Positions 43,790-53,731 are shown, counted from the first letter of the stretch. The stretch: DNA of 64,000 nucleotides from Niastella caeni (GCF_004834005.1 NZ_STFF01000010.1:62001-126000); one strand, 5' to 3'. Made by a program: numbers and translations. Notes: generated by a model not told the origin, from the letters alone.

Positions 43790-45403
43790 ATGGCGCAGGA
43801 AAAGTTTCTCTGGTGGCAACAGGATGTTATTTACCAAATATATCCCCGGTCTTTTCAAGATACAAACGGTGATGGTATCGGCGATCTAAAAGGGATCATA
43901 CAAAAATTAGATTACCTGTCATGGCTTGGTATAGATGTTATCTGGCTCTCGCCTGTTTATCCATCGCCCATGAAGGATTTCGGTTATGATATTTCCAATT
44001 ATACAGATGTGCATCCGGTATTTGGTTCCATGGAAGATTTTGAGCTATTGGTTGCCCGCATCCATGCGCTTGGGATGAAACTGATACTTGACCTGGTTCC
44101 CAATCATACCTCCGATGAACATCCCTGGTTTATTGAATCAAGATCGAGCCGCGATAATGCTAAAAGAAATTGGTATATATGGGTAGACCCGCGTGAAGAC
44201 GGCAGTGCACCCAATAACTGGCTTAGCGTTTTCGGCGGTGATGCCTGGCAGTGGGATGAACATACCCGGCAGTATTACTATCATGCTTTTCTGAAAGAAC
44301 AACCCGACCTCAACTGGCGCAATCCGCAGGTGCAACAGGCCATGTTGAACGTTATGCGATTCTGGCTCGATAAAGGGGTAGATGGTTTTCGGGTGGATGT
44401 GATGTGGCACATGATCAAAGACAGTCAGCTTCGCGATAACCCACCTAACCCGGATTATACTGAGCTGCAACCCGATTACAACAAATTATTGCCGGTTTAC
44501 TCAACCGACCAGCCGGAAGTGCACGACATTGTTCGGCTAATGCGAAACCTGGTTGACAGTTATGGTAAAAAAGTAATTATAGGAGAAATTTACCTGCCTA
44601 TTGAAAAACTGGTAGTGTATTATGGGGTAAACAATCTGGGAGCACATTTACCATTTAATTTTCAGCTACTCACGCTGCCATGGCAGGCCACGCAAATTGC
44701 AACAGCCATTGACCTGTATGAAGGTGCATTGCCGGTGAACGGCTGGCCTAACTGGGTGCTCGGCAATCATGATCAGCAGCGTATAGCCAGCCGCGTAGGA
44801 ATGCATCAGGCCCGGGTTGCTGCCATGTTGCTGCTTACACTCAGAGGCACGCCAACCATATATTACGGTGAAGAAATAAGCATGATGGATGTTCCTATAG
44901 AAAAGGAACAGATTCAGGACCCGCAAGGGCTCAATATGCCTGGCAAAAACCTGAGCAGAGACCCGGCACGAACACCAATGCCATGGGATGCCAGTGATTT
45001 CGGCGGCTTTAGCAATGCAACCCCCTGGTTGCCGCTGGGCAGGAATTATAAGCGGGTGAATGTACAGGTGCAGCAAAATGACCCGTATTCAATGCTTTCG
45101 TTTTATCGCAAGCTCATACAGATCCGTAAAAAAGAACCTGCCCTGCGAATTGGCAACTACCGGCCCGTTCATTCAGATCATCAGCTCATTTCATACACCA
45201 GGGAGTGGGAAGAAGAAAAGTTTCTCGTTGTACTTAATTTAACCCATGCAGTAAGTTATTTTGATCCTCCTCATGTACAGATCAACGGAACCATTGTAGC
45301 ATCTACGCATAATGAACTGGAAGGGATGTATGTAAACGGCGCCATTTATTTAGGCGGCGATGAAGGAATACTGGTGAAGTTGAACGACATATCGTCATTG
45401 TAG
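43790..45403 (+). CDS. Alpha-glucosidase, glycoside hydrolase family 13
   Basis: 537 residues. The (beta/alpha)8 barrel starts WWQQDVIYQIYPRSFQDTNGDGIGDLKGI. Catalytic residues: nucleophile Asp203 (GFRVDV), acid Glu266 (IIGEIYLP), stabiliser Asp328 (GNHDQQR). LVPNHTSDEHPWF is the second conserved region. The order is typical of oligo-1,6-glucosidase/alpha-glucosidase (GH13_17/23/31-like), which release glucose from maltose-like or trehalose-related sugars. No secretion signal is visible, so it is cytosolic. It converges on treZ with a 9-base overlap of their ends, suggesting linked glycogen/trehalose metabolism. Confidence 0.9.
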   Translation: MAQEKFLWWQQDVIYQIYPRSFQDTNGDGIGDLKGIIQKLDYLSWLGIDVIWLSPVYPSPMKDFGYDISNYTDVHPVFGSMEDFELLVARIHALGMKLILDLVPNHTSDEHPWFIESRSSRDNAKRNWYIWVDPREDGSAPNNWLSVFGGDAWQWDEHTRQYYYHAFLKEQPDLNWRNPQVQQAMLNVMRFWLDKGVDGFRVDVMWHMIKDSQLRDNPPNPDYTELQPDYNKLLPVYSTDQPEVHDIVRLMRNLVDSYGKKVIIGEIYLPIEKLVVYYGVNNLGAHLPFNFQLLTLPWQATQIATAIDLYEGALPVNGWPNWVLGNHDQQRIASRVGMHQARVAAMLLLTLRGTPTIYYGEEISMMDVPIEKEQIQDPQGLNMPGKNLSRDPARTPMPWDASDFGGFSNATPWLPLGRNYKRVNVQVQQNDPYSMLSFYRKLIQIRKKEPALRIGNYRPVHSDHQLISYTREWEEEKFLVVLNLTHAVSYFDPPHVQINGTIVASTHNELEGMYVNGAIYLGGDEGILVKLNDISSL

Positions 45404-47278
45404 CATGGATGCATATGCTACAACACAATATGGAGGCAGCTGTACTTTCTCATTGCCATTCATTTGCAGAACAGGCTTATAATTTTCTGAGGTGTGTTGA
45501 TACTGCCATTGAGGTTGTTTTGAATGCAGCAGTAAATGCCAGGCCGGTTGGCTTGAAGGCAGATGATAATGCAATTCCTTTTCAGAAAGATTGAATAAAC
45601 ATATTAAATGATGTGCTGCGTTTTCGCTGCGCCGATGAATTGCTAATCCTTTTCCACCAAACACTTCCGCGCTTATATATTTCTTATCTGTATACTGAAA
45701 GATGGAATGGCTGTTGCGAAGGCGGATCAATTCCTTATGCCAGTTGAGTAACATCTTGTATTTCCCTTCATGACGTTTATGCCATTGTAGTTTACATTTC
45801 ATAAAAGTTTTTTCCGCCTGCGGATCAGGAAATATCTCTCCCTCATTAAGGAATGAGGCAAATTCTTTTTTTCTGCCCTCCTTTACTGCTTCAACCAGTT
45901 CTTTATCGGTATGGCTTACAAAAAAATAAAAAGGAACATCTTCGCCATATTCTTCGCCCATAAATAACAACGGTACATAAGGAGAAAGCAGGAGAGCCGC
46001 CGCTGCCAGTTGAAGTTTTTCAACATCTACGAGCATAGATAATCGTTCTCCCTGTACCCGGTTGCCAATCTGGTCATGGTTCTGATTGTGTGCTATAAAT
46101 TTATTTCCGGGAACACCTTTGGAAGATACGCCGAAATGTTTTTTTCGAAATTGCACCCATTCTCCGCTGTGCACGAAACCATCTGTAAACGCTTTGGCCA
46201 ACTGTTTCATGGTCCCAAAATCGTAATAACGCTCTTTCCCTTTTTCATCGAGCAGCACATAGAGCGCGTGATGAAAATCATCGAGCCATTGTCCGTCGAA
46301 ACCGTACCCGCCCAGTTCGGGCGGTTGAACAACTTTGGGACTATTCAAATCGCTTTCTGCGATCAGCAAAAAAGGCCTGCCAAGCTTTTCTTCCAATGCT
46401 TTTACCTTTTGATGTGTATACTCCCAGAAGTTTACAGCTCCGTTATCAAACACAAAATGTATGGCATCACATCGAAGTCCGTCAATATGAAAATGCTCAA
46501 ACCAGTACAGGGGGTTATTGGAGAAATATTCCCGTACACCATCACTCCATGCGTCATCAAAATTAAGCGCCTTTCCCCAGGGGGTATTATACTTGTTTGT
46601 AGTGTAAGGACCGAAACTGGAAAAATAACAGCCTTCAGGCCCAAGGTGATTATAAACAACATCGAGGATAACTGCAATGCCTTCGCGGTGACAGGCATCA
46701 ACCAGTTTTTTCAATCCTTCAGGCCCGCCATAGGTATTTTGAACAGCATAAGGATAAGCGCCATCGTAGCCCCAGTTGCGATTGCCTGCAAATTGCGAAA
46801 CGGGCATTAGTTCAATGGCATTTATACCGGTTTCTTTCAGGTCGTGCAGCCGGCTGATGATTGCTTCAAACGTCCCTTCTTTTGTAAAGGTGCCTACATG
46901 CAATTCATATAGGATCATATTTTGCAAGGGTATGCTTTTCCACTGCTGATCAGTCCAGGCAAACAATTGATGATTTACCACTTGTGAGTGACCATGTACA
47001 CCCTGGGGCTGAAATTGAGATGCCGGGTCGGGATAATCTTTTTCACCATCAGGTTTAAAAAAGTAAGTGGCATTATCGGGGAGATCATCTATTGATATTT
47101 TCCAGTATCCTTCTTCGTGCTTTGTCATTTCCATCTCCTTATCATGAGGATGTACCAGGTGCAGCACCATTCGATTGCATAATGGCGCCCAAACAGAAAA
47201 TGTGGTTGTGTTATTGTTTTTTTCTGTTCCGTGTAATGTTGAGGTAATGAGCATTTTGTACTTATATTCAATATTCAT
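45395..47278 (-). CDS. treZ: Malto-oligosyltrehalose trehalohydrolase
   Basis: Releases trehalose from maltooligosyl trehalose. 627 residues. The N-terminal beta domain (FSVWAPLCNRMVLHLVHP) precedes the GH13 barrel with ELHVGTFTKEGTFEAI, GYDGAYPYAVQNTYGGPEGLK, GLRCDAIHFV (catalytic Asp), FLLIAESDLNSP (Glu) and QNHDQIGNR (Asp). This set is specific for TreZ. The usual partner treY (maltooligosyltrehalose synthase) is not in the window. The ATG chosen gives MNIEYKYKM; an inner ATG at MLITSTLHG is also possible. Confidence 0.93.
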   Translation of the reverse strand: MNIEYKYKMLITSTLHGTEKNNNTTTFSVWAPLCNRMVLHLVHPHDKEMEMTKHEEGYWKISIDDLPDNATYFFKPDGEKDYPDPASQFQPQGVHGHSQVVNHQLFAWTDQQWKSIPLQNMILYELHVGTFTKEGTFEAIISRLHDLKETGINAIELMPVSQFAGNRNWGYDGAYPYAVQNTYGGPEGLKKLVDACHREGIAVILDVVYNHLGPEGCYFSSFGPYTTNKYNTPWGKALNFDDAWSDGVREYFSNNPLYWFEHFHIDGLRCDAIHFVFDNGAVNFWEYTHQKVKALEEKLGRPFLLIAESDLNSPKVVQPPELGGYGFDGQWLDDFHHALYVLLDEKGKERYYDFGTMKQLAKAFTDGFVHSGEWVQFRKKHFGVSSKGVPGNKFIAHNQNHDQIGNRVQGERLSMLVDVEKLQLAAAALLLSPYVPLLFMGEEYGEDVPFYFFVSHTDKELVEAVKEGRKKEFASFLNEGEIFPDPQAEKTFMKCKLQWHKRHEGKYKMLLNWHKELIRLRNSHSIFQYTDKKYISAEVFGGKGLAIHRRSENAAHHLICLFNLSEKELHYHLPSSQPAWHLLLHSKQPQWQYQHTSENYKPVLQMNGNEKVQLPPYCVVAYASMLQ

Positions 47279-47376
47279 GCCCGGGCATGGGAGATACGCA
47301 TTGTTCTATTTTCGGCTATAGAACAACTTTACCATTAATTAATTGGTTAACTTGTGTATGTATAATCTGAAGTGTA

Positions 47377-48168
47377 ATGAATTTCCAAACATTTGCACCT
47401 CCTGAAAACCTGACGCCTTTCATAAAAAGCTTCTGGGCGCTTAGCAGCGGCATCGATACGCCTGTTATGACACTCAGGGCATTCCCGGATGGATGCCCCG
47501 GTGTGATCATGGTTGAATCGGAAAGCGCCGTTTGTGATATTCATAAAAAGAAATTACCCGGGATCTATTTGCATGGCCAATCAATTAAAGCATCTGAACT
47601 TACTTATTCGGGTAAGTTTTCGGCAATAGGGATCAACTTTCAGCCGCATGCTTTGCGATCTGTTTTTGGTATTAATGCGAACGAACTGACCAATACCGGT
47701 ATTGATATTACATCCCTTCAAACTAAAAAAACTGTAAGCTTTTCCGAGCAATTTATTAATGAAGAAACAATAGAAGGCAGAATAAAAATGCTCGCTGATT
47801 TTTTATTATTGCAACAGCAAAATAATACCAGGCAAACAGATGAGGCGGTCAGGTATGCCATAGGACTGATCGTTCAATCAAAAGGAAATCTGTTATTAAA
47901 AGAATTACATAAAAAACTCCAGCTTTCCGAGCGCACCCTCGAGCGAAGGTTTAACCAGGCGATTGGTATCTCACCCAAATTATTCTCCAGAATTTGCCGC
48001 TTTCAGGAAACGCTTCATCAATTACGTTCAAGCAGCTACGATAAGCTTTCAGATATTGCTTACGAAAATGAATACTTCGACCAGTCTTATTTTATCAGGG
48101 TATTCAAAGAGTTTACCGGATTTTCTCCACTTGAATTTAAGAAGACCATGCAGTCGCAAGGATATTAA
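47377..48168 (+). CDS. AraC family transcriptional regulator
   Basis: 263 residues with an N-terminal regulatory domain of the DUF6597 type (NLTPFIKSFWALSSGIDTPVM, GRAFPDGCPGVIMV-like) and a C-terminal two-HTH AraC domain: LLLKELHKKLQLSERTLERRFNQAIGISPKLFSRICRFQ and KLSDIAYENEYFDQSYFIRVFKEFTGFSPLEFKK. The gene is just upstream of the NmrA-like reductase, separated by 94 bases, which is its likely target. Intact HTH residues. Confidence 0.92.
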   Translation: MNFQTFAPPENLTPFIKSFWALSSGIDTPVMTLRAFPDGCPGVIMVESESAVCDIHKKKLPGIYLHGQSIKASELTYSGKFSAIGINFQPHALRSVFGINANELTNTGIDITSLQTKKTVSFSEQFINEETIEGRIKMLADFLLLQQQNNTRQTDEAVRYAIGLIVQSKGNLLLKELHKKLQLSERTLERRFNQAIGISPKLFSRICRFQETLHQLRSSSYDKLSDIAYENEYFDQSYFIRVFKEFTGFSPLEFKKTMQSQGY

Positions 48169-48262
48169 AACCTATTTATATCTGTTGGGAAAAATGGCTC
48201 CTGTCGGTTTCGTACAATTTTAAAAAATGTGCTGCCGCTAGTTTTGATTAAAATTTAAAACT

Positions 48263-49102
48263 ATGAGCAACACAACAACAGAACACAAACAAATTCTTGT
48301 AACCGGTTCAACCGGTAAAACCGGACGCAGGGTTTTACAAAGGCTATTAGATCGTGGAATTCCTGTAAGAGGCGTTTCGGGTTCCGGTAATCCCCGGTTT
48401 GATTGGAATGACCCTGCTACCTGGGAAAAGGCATTGAACAATATCAGGTATGTGTACATCTCTTATTATCCCGATCTGGCTGTGCCTGGCACCGGTAAAG
48501 TCATGGAGGCCTTTACTAAAATGGCTGTAGAGAAAGGAGTGCAAAAACTGGTATTGTTATCTGGCAGGGGAGAAGAGGAGGCGCAAGTGTGTGAGAAGGT
48601 AGTGATGAATACCGGAGTAGATTGGTCAATTGTACGGGCCAGTTGGTTCTGCCAGAATTTTAGCGAAGGCAGTTGGTTGGAACCGATCCTGGCTGGTCAT
48701 ATGCCGCTTCCTGTTGGTGATATTGGCGAACCATTTATTGATGCCGATGATATTGCCGATGTAGCGGTTGCGGCACTAACGGATGAAAAGCACAATAAAA
48801 AGTTGTATGAGGTTACAGGCCCACGCTTATTGACGTTTGAAGAAGCCATCAAAGAAATAGCCCGGGCCACAGGCAGGAAAATTACGTTCGAACGCGTACC
48901 GATAGATGCGTATTCAGCTATCCTGGCCGATTATGGATTGCCTAAAGACGTGATCTGGCTGGTTACCTACCTGTTTACAGAAGTATTGGATGGCCGCAAC
49001 GAATCCATTGCCGATGGTGTTCAGCAGGCGCTGGGAAGAAAGCCAAACGATTTTAGTGAATTTGCCCGGAAAACAGCCGCTTCAGGGGTATGGGCGCAAT
49101 GA
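48263..49102 (+). CDS. NmrA-like NAD(P)-binding reductase
   Basis: 279 residues, atypical short-chain dehydrogenase fold. The Rossmann motif is TGSTGKTGRRVL (residues about 14-25; GxxGxxG with TG). VLLSGRGEEEAQVCEKVVMNTGVDWSIVRASWF resembles quinone oxidoreductase 2/NmrA proteins that bind NAD(P)H and sense redox state or reduce quinones. Catalytic Tyr-xxx-Lys is not evident. Paired with the AraC regulator upstream, as is common for oxidative or electrophile stress genes. Confidence 0.85.
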   Translation: MSNTTTEHKQILVTGSTGKTGRRVLQRLLDRGIPVRGVSGSGNPRFDWNDPATWEKALNNIRYVYISYYPDLAVPGTGKVMEAFTKMAVEKGVQKLVLLSGRGEEEAQVCEKVVMNTGVDWSIVRASWFCQNFSEGSWLEPILAGHMPLPVGDIGEPFIDADDIADVAVAALTDEKHNKKLYEVTGPRLLTFEEAIKEIARATGRKITFERVPIDAYSAILADYGLPKDVIWLVTYLFTEVLDGRNESIADGVQQALGRKPNDFSEFARKTAASGVWAQ

Positions 49103-49118
49103 GTGAATAGCCTGAAAC

Positions 49119-49152
49119 AAAAAAGGACCATCGTTGCTGATGATCCTTTTTT
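49119..49152. terminator. Bidirectional terminator
   Basis: AAAAAAGGACCATC-GTTGCT-GATGATCCTTTTTT hairpin with A tract and T tract on both sides, between the NmrA-like gene (plus) and the minus-strand hypothetical gene. Confidence 0.9.
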
Positions 49153-49169
49153 GGTATTGGCAGCATTAT

Positions 49170-49493
49170 TTAATCAACATCTGTTGGTACGAAAATAACT
49201 TCTACTTCCTGTCCGGTGTACTTAATTAGTTTATCAGCTACTTCTTCTACAATTGTCCTGGCTTTTTCAAATGTGATCTCCGCATTGAAGGTCATTTTTA
49301 TTCCGGTAGTTTCCCTGGAATAGGAAAATTCATCTTTACCAACGGTGTAAGCGGTAGCGTCGTTTTTGGAAACTTTTGCCCAGGGCAGGGAGTCTGGTGT
49401 CATCAGCTTGTCAAAGTCCTCCGGTTTAATTTCTATATCACCTGGGGTAATTAAAAAATCGAAGTCTTTACCTTTCATGTGTGTTGATCGCAT
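49170..49493 (-). CDS. Hypothetical 107-residue protein
   Basis: Soluble alpha/beta protein: DFLITPGDIEIKPEDFDKLMTPD, DEFSYSRETTGIKMTFNAEITFEKARTIVEEVADKLIKYTG, ending VFVPTDVD. It may start at an inner Met (MKGKDF, 49478). I recognise no family. The minus-strand neighbour upstream is the molybdenum hydroxylase gene, but they are separated by 120 bases. Confidence 0.5.
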   Translation of the reverse strand: MRSTHMKGKDFDFLITPGDIEIKPEDFDKLMTPDSLPWAKVSKNDATAYTVGKDEFSYSRETTGIKMTFNAEITFEKARTIVEEVADKLIKYTGQEVEVIFVPTDVD

Positions 49494-49612
49494 TGGACTA
49501 GCGGTTAAATTGACAGAGAGCGTAACTCCCCGGATGACGATTCCAATTTCCTTCCAATCGCAAAGGTAAGCTTTCTTTTAGCCACGATAACATTGTGTCA
49601 AAGTGATCTGTT

Positions 49613-51772
49613 CTACTTTAAACGTAAAGGTAAATCTCTAAGTCGTTGTCCGGTTGCTGCGAAGATGGCATTTGCCAAAGCCGGAGCAATAGGCGGAACG
49701 CCCGGTTCGCCGGCGCCGCCCATTTTCCCGGTGCTGGGAACAATATGAACTTCAATGGCGGGTGTTTCATTCATTCGCAACATTCTGTAATTATGAAAAT
49801 TGGATTGCTGAACGCGACCTTTTTCAAGTGTTATTTCGCCATACAAGGCTGCGGTTAAACCAAAGACAATGCCGCCTTCCATTTGTGCAATGACGCCATC
49901 GGGATTTACTGCCACGCCGCAATCAATAGCGCAAACGACCCGATGTACCCGGATGTTTTTATTTTCAATTGATATTTCTGCTATTTGTGCTACATAGCTT
50001 CCCATTGCTTCGTGAACCGCAACGCCTCTATACCTGCCCTGGGGTAATGGTTTGTGCCATTCCGCTTTTGCTGCTGCCAGGTTTAATGCGGCCAGGTGGC
50101 GCGGATGATCCTTTAACAACCTGCGCCTGTATTCAACAGGGTCAACGTTTGCCAGAGCGGCCAGTTCATCTATAAGAGTTTCTATAACAAAGGCGCCATG
50201 TGTATGGCCCACTGATCGCCAGGCTAAAACGGGAACGCCGTTAGTGGTGGTCACTAATTCAAAAGACTTGTCAGGAATGGCATCTGCATAGGGGTAGCCT
50301 GTGGTAACAGAACTATAATCGATGCCATTATGAACGATGTATTTTTCCAATGGGCTGTTTACAAAAAGCGATTGACCTACGATGGTATGTTGCCAGGCAA
50401 CAGGAAAACCTGCTTTATCAACCCCGATCTGTACCCGATGCAAATAAACAGGGCGGTAATAGCCGCCTTGAATGTCGTCTTCTCTTGTCCAGATCAATTT
50501 GATAAGCTGCCCGCTAATTTTTGCGATATTCACTGCTTCCATAACCCAGTCGAGACTAAATGAACCCCGCCGGCCAAAACTTCCGCCAATGTAAGGGGTA
50601 TTGAATTCAACTTGTTCAGGTTTCAATCCTAAGAAAGCAGCTACTTCCAGTTGATGTAATAATTGCGATTGGGTGCCGGCCCAGATCTCGCATTTATCCT
50701 GCGAAATTCTAACCGTACAATTTAACGGCTCCATGGGCGCATGCGCCAGATAAGGAAAAGTAAACTCCGCATTGATTGACTTCGCTGCATTTTTTAATGC
50801 TGCAATACAATCGCCTTTTTGCACAATTGGAATGCCCTTTGTTGTTGACAATTTTCGATATTCATTCAATTGGCTTTTTGTGTCAATGTTCTCATGAACG
50901 CCATGTTTCCATTGAATTATTAAGGCATCCCGCCCTTTTTTCGCTGCCCAGAAATTATCTGCAATAACAGCAATGCCAGTGGGAATTTGTAAAACCTGTT
51001 TAACACCTTTTATCAATTTAGCTTTGCTTGCATCAAAAGAAGCAACTTGTCCGCCAAAAACAGGCGCGTGGGCAACCACGGCTGTAAGCAAACCGGGAAA
51101 CTGAACATCTATTCCATATTTTGCCGAGCCATCTAACTTTTCGCGTGCATCTAACCGTTTTTTAGATCGGCCTATAATTTTCCAGTCTTTGGCTTCCCGA
51201 AGTTGTACGGTTGGCACGGGTAATAAAGACGCTTCATTTGCCAGGTCGCCATAAGGGACCCGTTTTTCGCCAATTATAACAAATCCATTTTCCGTTTTAC
51301 AGTCGCTGGCCTTAACTCCAAATTTTTGAACGGCAGCATTTACCAGCATGGTGCGGGCGGTAGCGCCCACCAGGCGATAATTATCAAATTCTGATTTGGT
51401 TGTTTCTGATCCGCCGGTAGATTTCAAAATGGGTTCTGAATAATCGGTTGCTGTTCCGGGTGGGCTGTGCTCAACTATAATTTTATTCCAATCGCAATCC
51501 AGTTCTTCTGCAATGAGCATGGGTAAAGTAGTCCAGATGCCTTGTCCTATTTCTACTTTCGGTATCGAAATATGGATGCTGTTGTCTTCGCCAATGCGTA
51601 AAAAAGGATGCAGTCTGAATTTATTGGCTGGTGCAATTGCCGGGGTCGGACTTTCCGCGGGTGCAGGGATCACAAAAGAAATGAGCAGGCCGCCAGTTGC
51701 CGCCGTACTGATCTTAAGAAAGTTCCTTCTGTCAATTTTACCAGCCATATTTTTCGGAGGTTGTTTTTCCAA
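49613..51772 (-). CDS. Molybdenum hydroxylase catalytic subunit, xanthine dehydrogenase/isoquinoline 1-oxidoreductase beta type
   Basis: 719 residues with a twin-arginine signal (DRRNFLK at 14-20, then hydrophobic GGLLISFVIPAPA). The molybdopterin-binding domains include GGSFGRRGSFSLDW and the catalytic glutamate in GKMGGAGEPGVPP near the end. The two [2Fe-2S] centres and FAD domain of complete enzymes are absent here; an IorA-type small 2Fe-2S subunit normally sits next to it. No such gene is adjacent (neighbours are a DUF2784 gene and a hypothetical gene), so the partner must be elsewhere. An aldehyde or N-heterocycle substrate is inferred from family. Confidence 0.85.
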   Translation of the reverse strand: MEKQPPKNMAGKIDRRNFLKISTAATGGLLISFVIPAPAESPTPAIAPANKFRLHPFLRIGEDNSIHISIPKVEIGQGIWTTLPMLIAEELDCDWNKIIVEHSPPGTATDYSEPILKSTGGSETTKSEFDNYRLVGATARTMLVNAAVQKFGVKASDCKTENGFVIIGEKRVPYGDLANEASLLPVPTVQLREAKDWKIIGRSKKRLDAREKLDGSAKYGIDVQFPGLLTAVVAHAPVFGGQVASFDASKAKLIKGVKQVLQIPTGIAVIADNFWAAKKGRDALIIQWKHGVHENIDTKSQLNEYRKLSTTKGIPIVQKGDCIAALKNAAKSINAEFTFPYLAHAPMEPLNCTVRISQDKCEIWAGTQSQLLHQLEVAAFLGLKPEQVEFNTPYIGGSFGRRGSFSLDWVMEAVNIAKISGQLIKLIWTREDDIQGGYYRPVYLHRVQIGVDKAGFPVAWQHTIVGQSLFVNSPLEKYIVHNGIDYSSVTTGYPYADAIPDKSFELVTTTNGVPVLAWRSVGHTHGAFVIETLIDELAALANVDPVEYRRRLLKDHPRHLAALNLAAAKAEWHKPLPQGRYRGVAVHEAMGSYVAQIAEISIENKNIRVHRVVCAIDCGVAVNPDGVIAQMEGGIVFGLTAALYGEITLEKGRVQQSNFHNYRMLRMNETPAIEVHIVPSTGKMGGAGEPGVPPIAPALANAIFAATGQRLRDLPLRLK

Positions 51773-51919
51773 AGTACAAAACAGGGCTCTGGTGAAAAGG
51801 TTAATTATGAAAAGCCCGCAAAAATCGTTTCAAGCGGTCTGATTGCTATATCGGAGTACATTTTCAGCAGGATGGATAACTGTTAGCAGGTATTGGAAAT
51901 AATTATTTATGTATCGTTT

Positions 51920-52294
51920 TTAGCGCCGGCCCTTGTTCCGTTTTATGAAATTAACATATACTGAAAGCAGAACGGCTGCCAGGAAACACACCAACGTTAC
52001 CTTGTTAACGAAATCATCGGTGAATTGGCGGCCGGTAATTTTATTGGCGAAATAGGTGATAAATGATCCCGGTAAATTACCTTCTCCCAACTTTTCTTTT
52101 ACCTCCCATTGCCAGTGGGTGATAGGGCAATACCCAATGCCAAACCATATACCCAATATAAACCAACTGCCTGCAGTGAGCATGATAACGATAAAATGAA
52201 GTTTCCTGGTAGCGGGAAAGATCCAGCCGAATAAATTAAACCCGATGATCAACAGATGGAGTACCGTAAGCAAAGCATCAACAAGGGGGAGCAT
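51920..52294 (-). CDS. DUF2784-like membrane protein
   Basis: 124 residues, four predicted TMs. LLTVLHLLIIGFNLFGWIF, then IVIMLTAGSWFILGIWFGIGYCPITHWQW match the pattern of DUF2784 (small inner membrane proteins; GxGYCPLTxWE). Function unknown. It may be in one transcript with the molybdenum hydroxylase downstream (148-base gap). Confidence 0.7.
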   Translation of the reverse strand: MLPLVDALLTVLHLLIIGFNLFGWIFPATRKLHFIVIMLTAGSWFILGIWFGIGYCPITHWQWEVKEKLGEGNLPGSFITYFANKITGRQFTDDFVNKVTLVCFLAAVLLSVYVNFIKRNKGRR

Positions 52295-52404
52295 CGTTTG
52301 TTATTGTTTCCTAAAGATCGGAAGAATAATGATGGCGCCGTTCACAAAAAACATCCGTTAGGGAAGGGAATAAATGATTAATATAGCAGTAGATAATAAG
52401 ACAT

Positions 52405-52980
52405 ATGAAAAATAGCAATGGTAATAAAAAAGCGTTGTCATCGGCACAACGGGAAGCGTTACTCAAAGCGTTAAAAGTTCGTTTTGAAAAAAATGGGAAC
52501 CGTCATAAAGGTCTTGACTGGGCTACCATACAAGCAAAGCTGGAAGCAAATCCTAAAAAGCTGTGGTCGCTTAATGAGATGGAAGAAACGGGTGGTGAAC
52601 CGGACGTTGTTGGTTATGATAAAAAGACGGGCGAATACATTTTTTATGATTGTTCAGCGGAAACCCCGAAAGACCGCAGAAGTATTTGTTATGATGGAGA
52701 AGCGCTGGAATCGAGGAAAGAACATAAACCGAAAAACAGTGCTGTTGATATGGCAGGTGAAATGGGCATTGAGCTGTTAACGGAACAGCAATACAGAGAA
52801 CTGCAGCAACTGGGAGAATTTGATAAGAAAACGTCGAGTTGGGTAAAAACGCCTGATGATATCAGGGAACACGGCGGCGCTCTCTTTTGCGATCGACGTT
52901 ATGGTCATGTGTTCGTGTATCACAATGGTGCAGAATCTTATTATGCTGTTAGAGGATTTCGTGGGGTGTTGAGGGTGTGA
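52405..52980 (+). CDS. DUF4256 domain protein
   Basis: 191 residues, soluble. ALLKALKVRFEKNGNRHKGLDWATIQAKLEANPKKLWSLNEMEETGGEPDVVGYDKKTGEYIFYDCSAETPKDRRSICYDGEALESRKEHKP follows the family pattern, ending RRYGHVFVYHNGAESYYAVRGFRG. Function unknown. Ends 7 bases before a terminator. Not linked in strand to its neighbours. Confidence 0.85.
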   Translation: MKNSNGNKKALSSAQREALLKALKVRFEKNGNRHKGLDWATIQAKLEANPKKLWSLNEMEETGGEPDVVGYDKKTGEYIFYDCSAETPKDRRSICYDGEALESRKEHKPKNSAVDMAGEMGIELLTEQQYRELQQLGEFDKKTSSWVKTPDDIREHGGALFCDRRYGHVFVYHNGAESYYAVRGFRGVLRV

Positions 52981-52985
52981 TTGAA

Positions 52986-53015
52986 TTAAAAATCCGGGAT
53001 CAACCCGGATTTTTA
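52986..53015. terminator. Bidirectional terminator
   Basis: TAAAAATCCGGG-ATCAA-CCCGGATTTTTAA hairpin. The minus-strand DsbA-like stop codon (53000-53002) lies in the loop. Confidence 0.88.
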
Positions 53016-53731
53016 ATTATAGAGATCAAGAGATCTGCAGGTTTGTATCCTGTGATCAGGATCGATTGTTGACCGGCACGCTGTATTAACAATGCCGGAA
53101 ATCGTTGAATGGAACGATATTTCACCTCCTGTATATCTTTACGGAATGCTTCCAGTCCATTGCCATTTTTCATGTCGTCATAAAAGCGAACAAGATCAAA
53201 GCTGGCCATCGCTGCAGCAACCTGTTCAGCCACCTGCTGCAATACTTCATATTGCGCAATATTCAGGCTATGTACCATGATCGCTTCCTGTACATAGTGG
53301 AAATATAGCTCACCAAGGGCAGGGGATTGAAGCATGGCGCATTTTACAGCTATGCAAGCCGGATAGGAAGAGGCAGGCGGATTATCAACCCATATTTTGT
53401 GTGGTATGGGTAAACCGGAAATTTGACTTGCCTGCATCCACACAGGTCCCATTTGGGCCGGGCGGCTTATACAATTCAGGGAATCTATGTACTTATTCCA
53501 TGCCGGCAATAAACCGCCCATGCAATACCGCCAGTGTATGGTCCCATTCCATGCTGTTTTTAGTTGGGCCAGTTGCCGGTTCATTGCCCAGCTCCAACAA
53601 CACAAAGGATCGGTAAAATAAACAATGTTTAAATCCTCGTCTTTTCCCTGCCTGCCAGCGGATGTATTACAGGCCTGATTGATCGTTTTTTCCACTTTTG
53701 CCCGATTTGGTTTTACGTTTTGATTTTTCAT
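53000..53731 (-). CDS. DsbA family thioredoxin-fold protein
   Basis: From the ATG at 53731 it has 243 residues (longer starts at 53755 and 53770 lie inside the neighbouring catalase frame). NIVYFTDPLCCWSWAMNRQL is the family N-terminal motif, where a DsbA/FrnE-like member usually has CxxC (for example CSWC). Here it reads CCWS, so the second Cys is Ser and the first two are adjacent, which changes or removes disulfide exchange. The helical insert and second thioredoxin part (FPALLIQRAGQQSILITGYKP, with the cis-Pro region) are present. Its 5' end overlaps the Mn catalase end by about 65 bases, so translation is coupled and a role in oxidative stress is likely. Confidence 0.82.
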   Translation of the reverse strand: MKNQNVKPNRAKVEKTINQACNTSAGRQGKDEDLNIVYFTDPLCCWSWAMNRQLAQLKTAWNGTIHWRYCMGGLLPAWNKYIDSLNCISRPAQMGPVWMQASQISGLPIPHKIWVDNPPASSYPACIAVKCAMLQSPALGELYFHYVQEAIMVHSLNIAQYEVLQQVAEQVAAAMASFDLVRFYDDMKNGNGLEAFRKDIQEVKYRSIQRFPALLIQRAGQQSILITGYKPADLLISIIKNPG

